From positions 1-64,000 of the forward strand of contig NZ_CP095493.1 in assembly GCF_023028105.1 (NCBI RefSeq): DNA of 64,000 nucleotides, written 5' to 3'. Source of the stretch: Halosolutus gelatinilyticus. Lineage in GTDB: Archaea; Halobacteriota; Halobacteria; Halobacteriales; Natrialbaceae. Made by a program: the position numbers and the translations under genes. Each line of letters opens with the position of its first letter. Position 1 is the first letter of the stretch. Positions 56,251 to 64,000 of the stretch are shown here, one piece after another. Below the pieces are notes generated by a model. That model was not told the origin of the DNA and did no database searches. It saw only the letters and a program-made list of their open reading frames with translations.

Positions 56251-56781
56251 TCACGCCCGTTCGAGTTTCGCGTCGAACGTCTCGCGCACCTTTTCGACCT
56301 TCGGCGCAGCGTGCATCCGGCAGTAGGCGTCCTGCGGGTTCTTCTCGAAGTAATCCTGGTGGTACTCCTCTGCGGGATAGAACGTCTCGAGCGGCTCCAG
56401 TTCGGTGACGACGTCGTCGTCGTACTCCTCGTCGAGCGCCTCGACGTACGCGTCGGCCTGCTCGCGCTGCGCGTCGGTTTCGTAGAGGACGATCGATCGG
56501 TACTGCGATCCGACGTCGGGCCCCTGCCGGTTCAATTGAGTCGGATCGTGGATCGTGAAGAAGATCTCGAGGAGGTCGTCGTAGCCGATCGTCTCGGGAT
56601 CGTACTCGACCCGAACGACCTCCGCGTGACCGGTCTCACCGGAGCAAACCTCCCGGTAGGTCGGGTCGTCGGTGCGACCGCCGGCGTACCCCGAGGTGAC
56701 GGAGTCGACCCCGTCGAGTTCCTTGAACGCCGCTTCGATGCACCAGAAACAGCCGCCGCCGAACGTCGCGGTGTCGGTCAT
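56251..56781 (-). CDS. msrA: Peptide methionine-S-sulfoxide reductase
   Basis: A 176-residue repair enzyme reducing methionine sulfoxide. The catalytic Cys is in GGGCFWCIE (Cys11). Other family residues include SGYAGG and HAEVVRVEYDP, then FFTIHDPTQLNRQGPDVG. Recycling Cys candidates are Cys14 and one near residue 157 (DAYCRMHAAP). It is cytoplasmic. It converges on the reductase gene with a 38-bp gap. Confidence 0.95.
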   Translation of the reverse strand: MTDTATFGGGCFWCIEAAFKELDGVDSVTSGYAGGRTDDPTYREVCSGETGHAEVVRVEYDPETIGYDDLLEIFFTIHDPTQLNRQGPDVGSQYRSIVLYETDAQREQADAYVEALDEEYDDDVVTELEPLETFYPAEEYHQDYFEKNPQDAYCRMHAAPKVEKVRETFDAKLERA

Positions 56782-56941
56782 GTGCGATACTTAGCCCCTG
56801 AATCGTATGTAGTTGACGCGGATCGATCCAGGCGGCGGCCTGTCGCGCGTACGCTAGCCTCACATCATCGCGCCGTGAAGCGCGTCAGATCGGGCCGCTC
56901 TCGGCCAGCGTTCGAGTTCGAGGTCGACGAGAATCGGGTCG

Positions 56942-57586
56942 TTACTCGGACTCGTTTCCGCCTCCCGTTTCGTTGCCGCCCTCGGTCTCGTTTCCGCCTT
57001 CGGTTTCGTTTCCTTCGGTTTCGTTTCCTTCGGTCTCGTTCCCGCCACCGCCGCCACCGCCGCTTTCGACCTGGATCTCGCCGTTCATCGTCCCCTCGTG
57101 GGGCTGGCAGACGTACTGGGTCATCTCGCTTGTGACCTCGTCGACCGTGAGCGTCTGGGTCTCGCCCTGTTGGTCCATGACCTCGGTCGAGTAGTCGTCG
57201 ACGACTTCGTCGTTGTCGTTGCGGATCTCGATGTTGTGACCCTGGCCGTCGAGGTTCTCCCAGGTGATGTCGTACGATTCGCCTTCCTGCAGGACAAGCG
57301 TCGGATTCGTCTGGTCGGCGATCTGATCGGGTGCTTGTCCCTGCCATCCCTGGACCTCGCCACCGAGTTCGATCTCCGTTCCGGACTCGATCAGTTCGCT
57401 ACTGCCGCCGCCGCCTCCGCCGCCGTCACCGCCATCACCGCCGCCGTCACCGCCATCACCGCCATCGCCGCCGCCACCGCCTCCGCCGTCTGTACAGCCT
57501 GCGGCCAACGGGGCGACGGCGGCGGCGCCTGCTAGTTTGAGGACGGTTCGTCGGTCGGGCAGAGTGTCTTGGGTCTCTTCCCCCAT
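56942..57586 (-). CDS. Halocyanin-like cupredoxin lipoprotein
   Basis: A 214-residue blue-copper-type protein. MGEETQDTLPDRRTVLKLAG is a Tat signal with DRRTVLK; the lipobox-like end LAAGC anchors Cys31. A Gly/Asp repeat linker covers about 32-65. The cupredoxin domain has GQGHNIEI (His ligand) and YVCQPHEGTMNGEI (Cys, His, Met ligands, about 165-178). A C-terminal NETEG repeat tail (about 190-214) is low complexity. It probably carries electrons outside the membrane. Its neighbours give no partner. Confidence 0.88.
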   Translation of the reverse strand: MGEETQDTLPDRRTVLKLAGAAAVAPLAAGCTDGGGGGGGDGGDGGDGGGDGGDGGGGGGGSSELIESGTEIELGGEVQGWQGQAPDQIADQTNPTLVLQEGESYDITWENLDGQGHNIEIRNDNDEVVDDYSTEVMDQQGETQTLTVDEVTSEMTQYVCQPHEGTMNGEIQVESGGGGGGGNETEGNETEGNETEGGNETEGGNETGGGNESE

Positions 57587-57982
57587 GCGAACCCCTTCTG
57601 AGTGCCCATAGTTAAAATCCAACCAAGCAATGGCGGATAATCAGTGCATTATGCAAGAAGTGAGCAAATTACTATAAAAGCATCTATCAAATATCGTGAA
57701 AGACTCGAAAGTATATACAAACGAATCCGGTGCTGGGCCCCTCGGAGAGCCGTCGGGAGGTCAGCGCCGAACGGCGTCCATCGAGCGACGCGGACCGTCA
57801 CGTACGATTCGCACAGCGTAGACCGTTTACGGCGTCTCCGTTCAGCGCGGTGTACAGCACCGGTCGGAAGCACCGAACGGGTCGATCGCCGACGAAACCG
57901 CCGAGCACGGCTACCGAACTCGAGCGAGCGAACCCGGCTGCGATCGCCGGCCTGGGGAGATCAGCGGTCGACGTGCGGGTCG
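57587..57982. other. Intergenic region between the halocyanin-like and HTH genes
   Basis: The left part (57600-57725) is AT-rich and holds the leftward halocyanin promoter region. No gene is recognised. Confidence 0.4.
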
Positions 57983-58348
57983 TTAGAACTCCCGGGTCAC
58001 GTCGGCCCAGAGATCGAGCGACCGCCGGTTCGATCGGGTGATATCGACGCGAAACTCCTGCTGGTCGTCGAGGTCGATGGAGACGCGATCGAAATCGACC
58101 GCGTACCTGGACTTGCGGTGGCGGCCGCGACGAACCCCGTCGGTTTCGGCGACGAGCCGCGCGTCGGTGAGGCGATCGAGTTTCCGGTAGGTCGACGACA
58201 GCGGAAGCTCGGCCGCCTCCGAGATCTCCGGGACCGTCATCGGCTGCTCGAGAACGGCGATGATGGTCCGACAGTCCTCGTCGTCCAGGACGGTGATGAC
58301 GTCCCGAAACGGAGGCGCGTCGTCGGGCGGAGAGATCTCGAGTGACAT
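57983..58348 (-). CDS. ArsR-like winged-helix regulator
   Basis: A 121-residue regulator starting MSLEISPPDDAPP. The winged helix reads FRDVITVLDDEDCRTIIAVLEQPMTVPEISEAAEL in parts, then LPLSSTYRKLDRLTDARLVAE (about 14-70). A beta-rich tail follows. Typical haloarchaeal HTH_20/ArsR proteins have this shape. It is divergent from the cobalamin gene, separated by about 125 bp, so it may share its promoter region, but a target is not shown. Confidence 0.78.
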   Translation of the reverse strand: MSLEISPPDDAPPFRDVITVLDDEDCRTIIAVLEQPMTVPEISEAAELPLSSTYRKLDRLTDARLVAETDGVRRGRHRKSRYAVDFDRVSIDLDDQQEFRVDITRSNRRSLDLWADVTREF

Positions 58349-58471
58349 CTGACGCGGATCGGTTCGCACCGGAGCCTAAAGACACGTTTGATCGTGACGC
58401 GCTCGTCACCGTTCGGAGCCGAGTGGAACCGATGCCGTAGCTACATATACGGCGGGATCGACGCCACTCGT

Positions 58472-59161
58472 ATGAGCGACGATCGGACGCCCGACTCGAC
58501 GATCGAGAACACGCCCGGCCAGGGACGAACGCCGACGCCCGAGCGGATCGAACCGTCCGCACCGGCGGAGTTCGGCCTCGTGCAGGTCTGGTGGGGTGAC
58601 GGCAAGGGCAAGACGACGGCCACGCTCGGGATGGGAATGCGCGCGGCCGGTCACGGCTACCGCGTCCACGTGCTCCAGTTCATGAAGGGCGGTGCGTCGA
58701 GCGTCGACGCCGTCCGCGGCGAGTACAACGCGATCGCAACCCTGCCGGGGATCAGCTACGAGAACCTCGGCCACTACGGCTGGCACGGAATGGCCGACGG
58801 CTCCGCCGAAGAGGATCACGAGGCGGAGGCGCAGGCGGGGCTCGAACGGGCCCGCGAACTGCTCGACGCGGCGGCCGACGCCGCCCTCGACGAACCGATC
58901 CCGCTCGACGCCGACCCCGAGGTGGGGATGCACATGCTCGTTCTCGACGAGATCCTCTACGCCGCCGATCGGGGCCTCGTCGGCGAGGACGACGTGCTCG
59001 ATCTCGTCGAATCGAAACCGGCCGACCTCGAACTGGTCCTTTCCGGGAGCCACGTCGAACCCGAGTACCTCGCGGACGTCGCTGATCTCATCACGAACGT
59101 CCGGAAGGTGAAACACCCGATCGAAGGGGGTCAGCGCGCGCGTCGCGGAACCGAGTTCTAA
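58472..59161 (+). CDS. cobA: Cob(I)yrinic acid a,c-diamide adenosyltransferase
   Basis: A 229-residue corrinoid adenosyltransferase (CobA/BtuR/CobO type). An acidic N-terminus (1-30) leads into WGDGKGKTTATLG (P-loop, near 41-53). The second motif is VHVLQFMKGG (near 65-74), and the ATPase Asp is in MHMLVLDEILYA (near 150). ADLELVLSGSH and VRKVKHPIEGGQRARRGTEF follow at the C-terminus. ATG at 58472 is the first good start. Cobalamin synthesis is supported by cobyric acid synthase at 63054, but unrelated genes lie in between. Confidence 0.92.
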   Translation: MSDDRTPDSTIENTPGQGRTPTPERIEPSAPAEFGLVQVWWGDGKGKTTATLGMGMRAAGHGYRVHVLQFMKGGASSVDAVRGEYNAIATLPGISYENLGHYGWHGMADGSAEEDHEAEAQAGLERARELLDAAADAALDEPIPLDADPEVGMHMLVLDEILYAADRGLVGEDDVLDLVESKPADLELVLSGSHVEPEYLADVADLITNVRKVKHPIEGGQRARRGTEF

Positions 59162-59207
59162 CTGTTCGTCCGTTCTCGCGTCACCGCCCCGACTCGGCGG
59201 GATAAAT

Positions 59208-59243
59208 GTTATGTGTGATGTAATGCATTACATAGAGCATAAC
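59208..59243. promoter_or_regulatory. Nested dyad operator at the MNT-HEPN promoter
   Basis: A perfect 16-bp palindrome, ATGTAATGCATTACAT (59218-59233), is nested inside GTTATG (59208-59213) and CATAAC (59238-59243), all sharing one centre. It ends 2 nt before the ATG at 59246 and covers the core promoter region. An operator bound by the antitoxin's own winged helix is the natural reading. Confidence 0.75.
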
Positions 59244-59245
59244 GA

Positions 59246-59899
59246 ATGAGCGTCGAAGTACGACTGCCCCTTCCCGACGAGCAGGTCTTCCGGTACGGGG
59301 CGATGGACGACAGCATCGAGATACTCGCCCGGAACCCGTCGGAGGAATTCTCGAACCGAGAGCTGCAGCGACTCACCGGATACGGCGGCCCCAGCGTCTC
59401 GAAGGCGCTCTCGCTGCTCGAAGCGATGGGGGTGGTCGTCAGACGCGACGCCGGGAACCGAACGCTCTACCGGATCGACGAGCGGCGGTTACGCGAGCCG
59501 GACGATCCGCTCCTCGAAATCCCACAGCCGTCATTTCGAGAACCGCTGCGGCGGTTCGTCCGGCGTCTCGACGACGAGCTGGATTCGATCGCCGGGATCG
59601 TCTGCTTCGGCAGCGTCGCCCGCGGCGAGGCCGATCGCGCGAGCGACGTCGACGTCTTCGTCCTCGTCGCCGACGAGGAGGCGGTCTCCGCGCGGCGAAC
59701 CGTCGCGGACGTCGTTCGAGACCTGGAGGCGGAACCGATCGACGGCGATCGGTACGAGTTCGAGGTCTTTGTCGAGTCGCCCGAGAGCGCCCGCAAGCGA
59801 GGCGCGGATCTCCGGCCGATATTCCGGGAGGGAGTCACCCTGGTCGAGAGCGAGACGCTGCGGCGAGTGAAACACGAGATCTTCGGGGTGGCAGAATGA
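59246..59899 (+). CDS. MNT-type nucleotidyltransferase antitoxin with winged helix
   Basis: A 217-residue protein. Residues 25-85 form a winged helix (SIEILARNPSEEFSNRELQRLTG in parts, SVSKALSLLEAMGVVVRR). The nucleotidyltransferase domain has GSVARGEADRASDVDVFV (122-139), with Gly-Ser and the Asp pair of the minimal NT fold. In MNT-HEPN systems the NT protein modifies or neutralises the HEPN toxin. The gene overlaps the next by 4 bp (59896-59899), a typical TA pair. The dyad upstream implies autoregulation. Confidence 0.85.
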   Translation: MSVEVRLPLPDEQVFRYGAMDDSIEILARNPSEEFSNRELQRLTGYGGPSVSKALSLLEAMGVVVRRDAGNRTLYRIDERRLREPDDPLLEIPQPSFREPLRRFVRRLDDELDSIAGIVCFGSVARGEADRASDVDVFVLVADEEAVSARRTVADVVRDLEAEPIDGDRYEFEVFVESPESARKRGADLRPIFREGVTLVESETLRRVKHEIFGVAE

Positions 59900-60378
59900 C
59901 CTCCAGGGAACTCGAAGCGGCGCTCGCGGACGCGGAGGACGCGTTCCAGCGAAAGCCCGAAAACCCGGAGGTGGGGCTCGAGTACGTCTCCGATCCGGCT
60001 CTCATCCAGCTTCGGAAGGCGTGTCGCCTCCTCGACGCCGCCGGCTTCCTCCGCGATCGAAACGGACACTTCACGGTCATCATCGAGAGCTCGTTTGTCG
60101 CGATCGAGCGATCGATCCAGTTCTACGTCGAGGAGAAGGGGTACGACGTCGCCGGCCAGCGCCACACCGAGGTGTACGAACTGGGAGTCCGCGCCGGCCT
60201 ATTTTCGCGGGACGTCGCCGATCGGCTCGAAGCGCTCTGGATCGAGAACCGATCGGAATCGTACTACCGAACCGGCGTGGCCGGCGAGTACCGCGCGCGA
60301 ACGATCCACGAACTCGCAACGCGACTCCACGACGAGATCGTCCGGTTGACCCGGACGCGAGACTGCATTTGCGAGTGA
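59896..60378 (+). CDS. HEPN-domain protein, putative toxin
   Basis: A 160-residue all-helical protein. SFVAIERSIQFYVEEKG and RHTEVYELGVRAGLF are HEPN-like helices. The usual catalytic R-x4-6-H motif is not intact: the corresponding place reads ENRSESYYR (118-125), with Tyr in place of His. It may thus be a variant nuclease or rely on other residues. Pairing with the MNT protein by ATGA overlap is the main evidence for the toxin role. There is no signal peptide. Confidence 0.75.
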   Translation: MTSRELEAALADAEDAFQRKPENPEVGLEYVSDPALIQLRKACRLLDAAGFLRDRNGHFTVIIESSFVAIERSIQFYVEEKGYDVAGQRHTEVYELGVRAGLFSRDVADRLEALWIENRSESYYRTGVAGEYRARTIHELATRLHDEIVRLTRTRDCICE

Positions 60379-60501
60379 CCGGCGCTGACCGGTACCGAGG
60401 ACGGCGGGTCTACGTATTCGGGAGTTCGCGGATCGAAGAAGGCGCAGCGGGACAGGTGCCAGCACAGTTATTACCGATCAACCGAAATGTCGCGATAGCT
60501 G

Positions 60502-61248
60502 ATGGGTGTCATACGCGCTACCGACCTACGGAAGTCGTACGGGACCGTCGACGCGTTAGACGGGCTGAGTTTCGCGGTCGATCGGGGCGAACTGTTCGGA
60601 TTCTTGGGTCCGAACGGGGCCGGGAAGACGTCCACGATCCGCGTGCTGACGGGGCAGATCGAACCCGACGCCGGTGAGGTCAGCGTTCTCGGCGTCGACC
60701 CGGTCGAACGGCCGATCGAGACGCGTCGTCGGGCGGGAATCTTGCCGGAGCAGGCGTCGCCGCCGAGTTTCCTCACGCCGCGGGAGTACCTGGAGTTCGT
60801 CGGCGAGGTTCGGGGTCTCGACCCCGATCGCGTGGCCGATCGAGCCGGCCGGTGGGCCGAGCGGCTCGGATTCGAGAGCAAGCTCGATACGCTCCACACG
60901 GATCTCTCGCGGGGCCAACAGCAGAAGGTGATGATCGCCCAGGCGTTCCTGCACGAACCCGACGTCGTGTTCATCGACGAGCCGCTCGCGAACCTCGACC
61001 CGCTCGTCCAGGAGCAGGTCAAGGCGTTTCTCGTCGGCTACGCGGCCGCGGACAACGCCGTCTTCGTCTCGACGCACAACATCGAGGTCGCCGAGGCGAT
61101 CTGTACCCGCGTCGGGATCGTCGCCGACGGGCGGCTGGTCGCCGAACGATCGGTTTCGGATGCCACCGACGCGTCGCTTCTCGAGTTGTTCCTCGATCGC
61201 GTCTCCGACGAAGCGGCTCGCGATCTCCCCGCATGCTCGACAGCATGA
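60502..61248 (+). CDS. ABC transporter ATP-binding protein
   Basis: A 248-residue ATPase subunit. Walker A GPNGAGKTST is near 36-45, the signature LSRGQQQK near 135-142, Walker B VVFIDEP near 154-160, and the H-loop STHN near 190. The pattern fits ABC-2-type exporters (CcmA/NatA class). ATGA overlap links it to the next gene, the permease. The substrate is unknown. It lies 123 bp downstream of the TA pair. Confidence 0.92.
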   Translation: MGVIRATDLRKSYGTVDALDGLSFAVDRGELFGFLGPNGAGKTSTIRVLTGQIEPDAGEVSVLGVDPVERPIETRRRAGILPEQASPPSFLTPREYLEFVGEVRGLDPDRVADRAGRWAERLGFESKLDTLHTDLSRGQQQKVMIAQAFLHEPDVVFIDEPLANLDPLVQEQVKAFLVGYAAADNAVFVSTHNIEVAEAICTRVGIVADGRLVAERSVSDATDASLLELFLDRVSDEAARDLPACSTA

Positions 61249-62696
61249 GTCGATCGACGCCCCGGCCGTCGACGATCGACCGGACGCTGTTCCGGGCGCT
61301 CGTTCGCGAGGAGTGGCGGCTTCACACCCGGCTGTTCGGCGGCTGGCGCTTCGCGCTGTTTCCGGTCATGGTCGCCGTACTGGCCGGTCTCGGTGGGCTC
61401 GCGCTTCTCGCGAACGGCACCACGACCGGGACGGTCGTCACCGGGTTGCACGTGCTCGCGCTCGGGTTCGGCCTCTACAGCGGGACGGCCGGTTTCGTCG
61501 GCTCGGACATGCTCGAGAACGTCTTTGGGGACCTCTCGCTCGTCCTCGCGTCGTCGACCACCCTTCCGATCGGGCGCAGACGGTTGCTCGGCCTCTTCCT
61601 GCTGAAAGACGGGCTCTTCTACGCGCTCGTCTTCGTCCTCCCGATGGCGATCGGCGCCGGACCGCTTCTGGGGCTTACCGCGGGCACCCCGTTCGCCGTC
61701 GCGACGCTCTGGACGTCCCTCACGATCGTCTTCGCGGCCGGAATGGCGATCACCGTCATGCTGATCGCCGTCCGGACGCGGGGCGTTTCCGTGCGGGCGA
61801 TCGTGGCCGCGGTCGGTGTAGCGATAGCGCTCGCCGTACTCTCGGGCCGGGACGAGCTCGCCGTGGTCACGGCCGCGATCGTTCCGATCGAGTCGCCCGC
61901 GATCGGCGCCGCGTTAACGGTCGGGACGATCGCTGTCGGAGCGATCGCGCTGGCCGTCTACGACCCGACGTACGGCCGCCCCGCCCGGACGGCTAGCGAC
62001 GGGTTTGCCCGTCGAAACGGCCCGGTTCTCGCCGCGGAGGAGCCGTTAGTCAGGAAGGCCCTTCTCGACCTGGCTCGGTCGTCCGGCGGCGTCTGGAAGC
62101 CGTTCGTCTCGGTCGGGATCCTCCTGTCGCTCGTCGCCGCGCTGGTCGGGGTCGTCGACTCGATCACCGGCGTCGAGCCCGCGCCGGGCGTGTTCTTCGG
62201 CGGCGTTCTCGGACTGTCGGCGTTCACGACGTACAACTGGCTCACGCAGTTCGACTCGGTCGAATCGTACCTCGCGTACCCGGTGTCGGTCGCGGACGTG
62301 TTCGACGCGAAACGCGCGGCGTTCGTCCTCGTCGGGGCGCCGGCGGTCGCCGCGCCGTACCTCGTGGCCGTGGTCTGGTTCGAGGCCACCCTCGTCGACG
62401 CCGTCGCGGGCGCGGTTCTGCTCGCCGGCTACGCGCTGTACTACTACGGCCTCACGGTGTACATCGCCGGCTTCGATCCGAACGAGTTCCTGTTCGACGC
62501 GGTCCGGTTCGCGCAGTTCACCGCCGGCGTCGCCCTCCCGCTCGTCCCGACGCTGGTCGCGGGGTTCGTCGTCGGTCCGCCGTCGCCGCCGATCGCCCTC
62601 GCGATCGCACTTTCGGGCGTCGGCGTCGGGGCCATCGGCTGGGTACTCTCGAGCCGGGCCGGACCGCGGTGGGAACGGCGTCACCGAACCGGATGA
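61245..62696 (+). CDS. ABC-2-type permease
   Basis: A 483-residue integral membrane protein starting MSRSTPRPST, at the ATGA overlap with the ATPase; ATG at 61233 is an alternative. There are about ten to twelve hydrophobic segments from 40 to 475, with amphipathic loops between. It has no ligand-binding domain. Together with the ATPase it forms a two-component exporter whose cargo (drug, lipid, peptide) is not deducible. Confidence 0.82.
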   Translation: MSRSTPRPSTIDRTLFRALVREEWRLHTRLFGGWRFALFPVMVAVLAGLGGLALLANGTTTGTVVTGLHVLALGFGLYSGTAGFVGSDMLENVFGDLSLVLASSTTLPIGRRRLLGLFLLKDGLFYALVFVLPMAIGAGPLLGLTAGTPFAVATLWTSLTIVFAAGMAITVMLIAVRTRGVSVRAIVAAVGVAIALAVLSGRDELAVVTAAIVPIESPAIGAALTVGTIAVGAIALAVYDPTYGRPARTASDGFARRNGPVLAAEEPLVRKALLDLARSSGGVWKPFVSVGILLSLVAALVGVVDSITGVEPAPGVFFGGVLGLSAFTTYNWLTQFDSVESYLAYPVSVADVFDAKRAAFVLVGAPAVAAPYLVAVVWFEATLVDAVAGAVLLAGYALYYYGLTVYIAGFDPNEFLFDAVRFAQFTAGVALPLVPTLVAGFVVGPPSPPIALAIALSGVGVGAIGWVLSSRAGPRWERRHRTG

Positions 62697-63053
62697 CGCC
62701 TCGAGATCGTGCGGCTTCGCTCGGCTGATCCCGAGCGCGTCGACGCGTTCAAAAAATATCGGCCGTGCCCCTGATTGCCGGTTCCGTCGCCATCCCGAAT
62801 CGATCGGTCGCCGGCATCGGATCGGTATCGCCGTCACGTATTGAACGTACAGGTCGTTCTCCTCGATAGACGCGAATTTATTACGCTTCGACTGAATTTA
62901 TCGCAGTTCAGACTGACAGGACAGTGTGAACGACGGCGACGAGGCGGGACGATCGTTCGAGAGCGATCCGACCGCGACGATCGGGACGGGAGCTCGGCCG
63001 GGAGGGAACCGATAGGACGAATACCACCGCACGCGCGAGTACCGCCTACGCGG
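62697..63053. other. Intergenic region before cobyric acid synthase
   Basis: This 357-bp gap has AT-richer DNA at 62860-62930. No gene is recognised. No obvious cobalamin riboswitch is seen, which is the expected case for haloarchaea. Confidence 0.4.
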
Positions 63054-64000
63054 ATGACACGGACCCTCCTCGTCGCCGGTACCGCGAGCCACGTCGGCAA
63101 GTCGACGGTGGCCGCCGGCCTCTGCCGTCTCCTCGCCGATCGGGGCGTCTCGGTCGCCCCGTTCAAGGCGCAGAACATGAGCAACAACGCTCGCGTCGTC
63201 GTTCGCCCGGACATCGGCGCGGGCGCGGCCGACCACGGTTCCGCAGCCGAAACGGACGGCGGACCGGGAGACGGGACGAACGGCGGCGCGGTCGATCGGT
63301 GGGGCGAGATCGGCGTCTCCCAGTTCGTCCAGGCGCGGGCGGCCCGAATCACGCCGACGACCGACTGCAATCCGGTCCTGTTGAAACCCCGCGGGGAGGG
63401 GGAGAGCCAGGTGGTCGTTCAGGGGCGGGCCCGCGAACACGTTCCGCCGGGGACCTACTACGAGGCGTACTGGGACGAGGCCCGGGCGGCGGCCGAGGAG
63501 TCCTACCGACGGCTCGCGGCCGAACACGACGTGATCGTCGCCGAAGGGGCGGGCAGCATCGCCGAGATCAACCTTCACGATCGCGACCTCGCGAACGTCG
63601 AGCTGGCCCGGTTCGCGGACGCGGAGATCCTCCTCCTGGTCGACATCGAACGGGGCGGCGCGTTCGCCAGCCTCTACGGAACGATCGAACTCCTGCCCGC
63701 GGACCTCCGGGAACGGATCGTCGGCGCGGTCGTCACCAAGTTCCGAGGGGAGCCGTCGCTGCTCGATCCCGGCATCGACGAGATCGAGTCCCGAACCGGC
63801 GTCCCGATCCTCGGCGTCGTCCCCTACGACGATCCGGGGCTCCCGGAGGAGGACAGCGTCGCCCTGCCGGCGACGAGCGAGCGCGCCGCGATCGGCGGCG
63901 ACGACGGCGTTCCCGACGAACGGAGGATCAGGATCGCAGTTCCGCGGCTCCCGCGTATCTCGAACGCGACGGATCTCGAGGCGCTGGCGGCGGAGCCGGG
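63054..64000 (+). CDS. cobQ: Cobyric acid synthase, N-terminal part (cut by window edge)
   Basis: 315 codons visible of a longer enzyme that amidates four side chains of adenosylcobyrinic a,c-diamide. It starts [18 protein letters not shown], an NTPase P-loop of the MinD/dethiobiotin synthetase-like type ([10 protein letters not shown] at 9-18). [10 protein letters not shown] (about 37-46) is the diagnostic CobQ motif. An acidic Gly/Asp-rich insertion (about 52-80) follows. [17 protein letters not shown] and [10 protein letters not shown] are typical core motifs. The C-terminal glutaminase domain is off the right edge. Confidence 0.93.
   Translation, partial: MTRTLLVAGTASHVGKSTVAAGLCRLLADRGVSVAPFKAQNMSNNARVVVRPDIGAGAADHGSAAETDGGPGDGTNGGAVDRWGEIGVSQFVQARAARITPTTDCNPVLLKPRGEGESQVVVQGRAREHVPPGTYYEAYWDEARAAAEESYRRLAAEHDVIVAEGAGSIAEINLHDRDLANVELARFADAEILLLVDIERGGAFASLYGTIELLPADLRERIVGAVVTKFRGEPSLLDPGIDEIESRTGVPILGVVPYDDPGLPEEDSVALPATSERAAIGGDDGVPDERRIRIAVPRLPRISNATDLEALAAEP

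Noticed and set aside
62697-63053. Cobalamin riboswitch before cobyric acid synthase
   Set aside because: No B12-box-like sequence was seen, and such riboswitches are not typical in haloarchaea.

Overview
The window is high-GC DNA from a haloarchaeon, probably of the Natrialbales type. The evidence is the strongly acidic proteins, many Tat signal peptides, TFB and Orc1/Cdc6 proteins, bacterio-opsin-activator-type regulators, RPA, GATC-rich intergenic DNA, and TATA boxes about 27-36 nt ahead of start codons (leaderless mRNAs). There are no insertion sequences, CRISPR arrays or rRNA genes. Essential genes (glnA, glmS, RPA operon, cobalamin and riboflavin genes) suggest a main chromosome or an essential replicon. 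Genus-level placement is inference.

Layout. 1-10.9 kb is a surface-polysaccharide and exoprotein region: Gfo/Idh oxidoreductase (cut by the left edge), polysaccharide deacetylase, alkaline-phosphatase-superfamily enzyme, PP-loop ATPase, polytopic membrane protein, and two paralogous Tat-exported beta-helix proteins with matching promoters. 11.2-16.6 kb carries an HTH/membrane protein, a TFB, a small convergent gene, an XPB-like helicase, and a tRNA-like cloverleaf directly ahead of a small gene. 16.7-20.9 kb looks like a DNA-segregation module: an acidic protein with a ribbon-helix-helix-like C-terminus, ParA, about 1 kb of non-coding DNA made of 9-bp phased repeats (core GTNTANAC), and a divergent HerA-like ATPase with coiled coil and winged helix. 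A small satellite of the same repeat lies at 3556-3609. 21-28.3 kb has regulators, zinc-finger proteins and the convergent glmU/glmS pair. 28.7-36.4 kb holds a large PAS/GAF sensor-regulator, a universal stress protein, a Sco1-TlpA-CcdA copper/thiol operon and a divergent His-rich iron-related lipoprotein.

36.8-41 kb is a replication origin: orc1/cdc6 is flanked on both sides by at least 16 origin-recognition-box-like 19-mers, forward on the far left and reversed next to and downstream of the gene. 41-46.5 kb has an M24 peptidase, trehalose synthesis (otsAB), a PhiH1-type repressor and a matrixin-like protease. 46.8-58.3 kb has glnA, small regulators, the RPA-RPAP-phosphoesterase operon, a ZIP transporter, a small membrane-protein gene broken by an in-frame TAG, a riboflavin reductase, msrA, a halocyanin-like lipoprotein and an HTH regulator. 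58.4-64 kb has two cobalamin genes (a cobA-type adenosyltransferase and the start of cobyric acid synthase) separated by an MNT-HEPN toxin-antitoxin pair with a dyad operator and by an ABC exporter.

The candidate for an undescribed system is the segregation module with its 9-bp repeat field. It lies about 20 kb from the origin, as bacterial centromeres commonly do. No literature or database was consulted, so novelty is not established.
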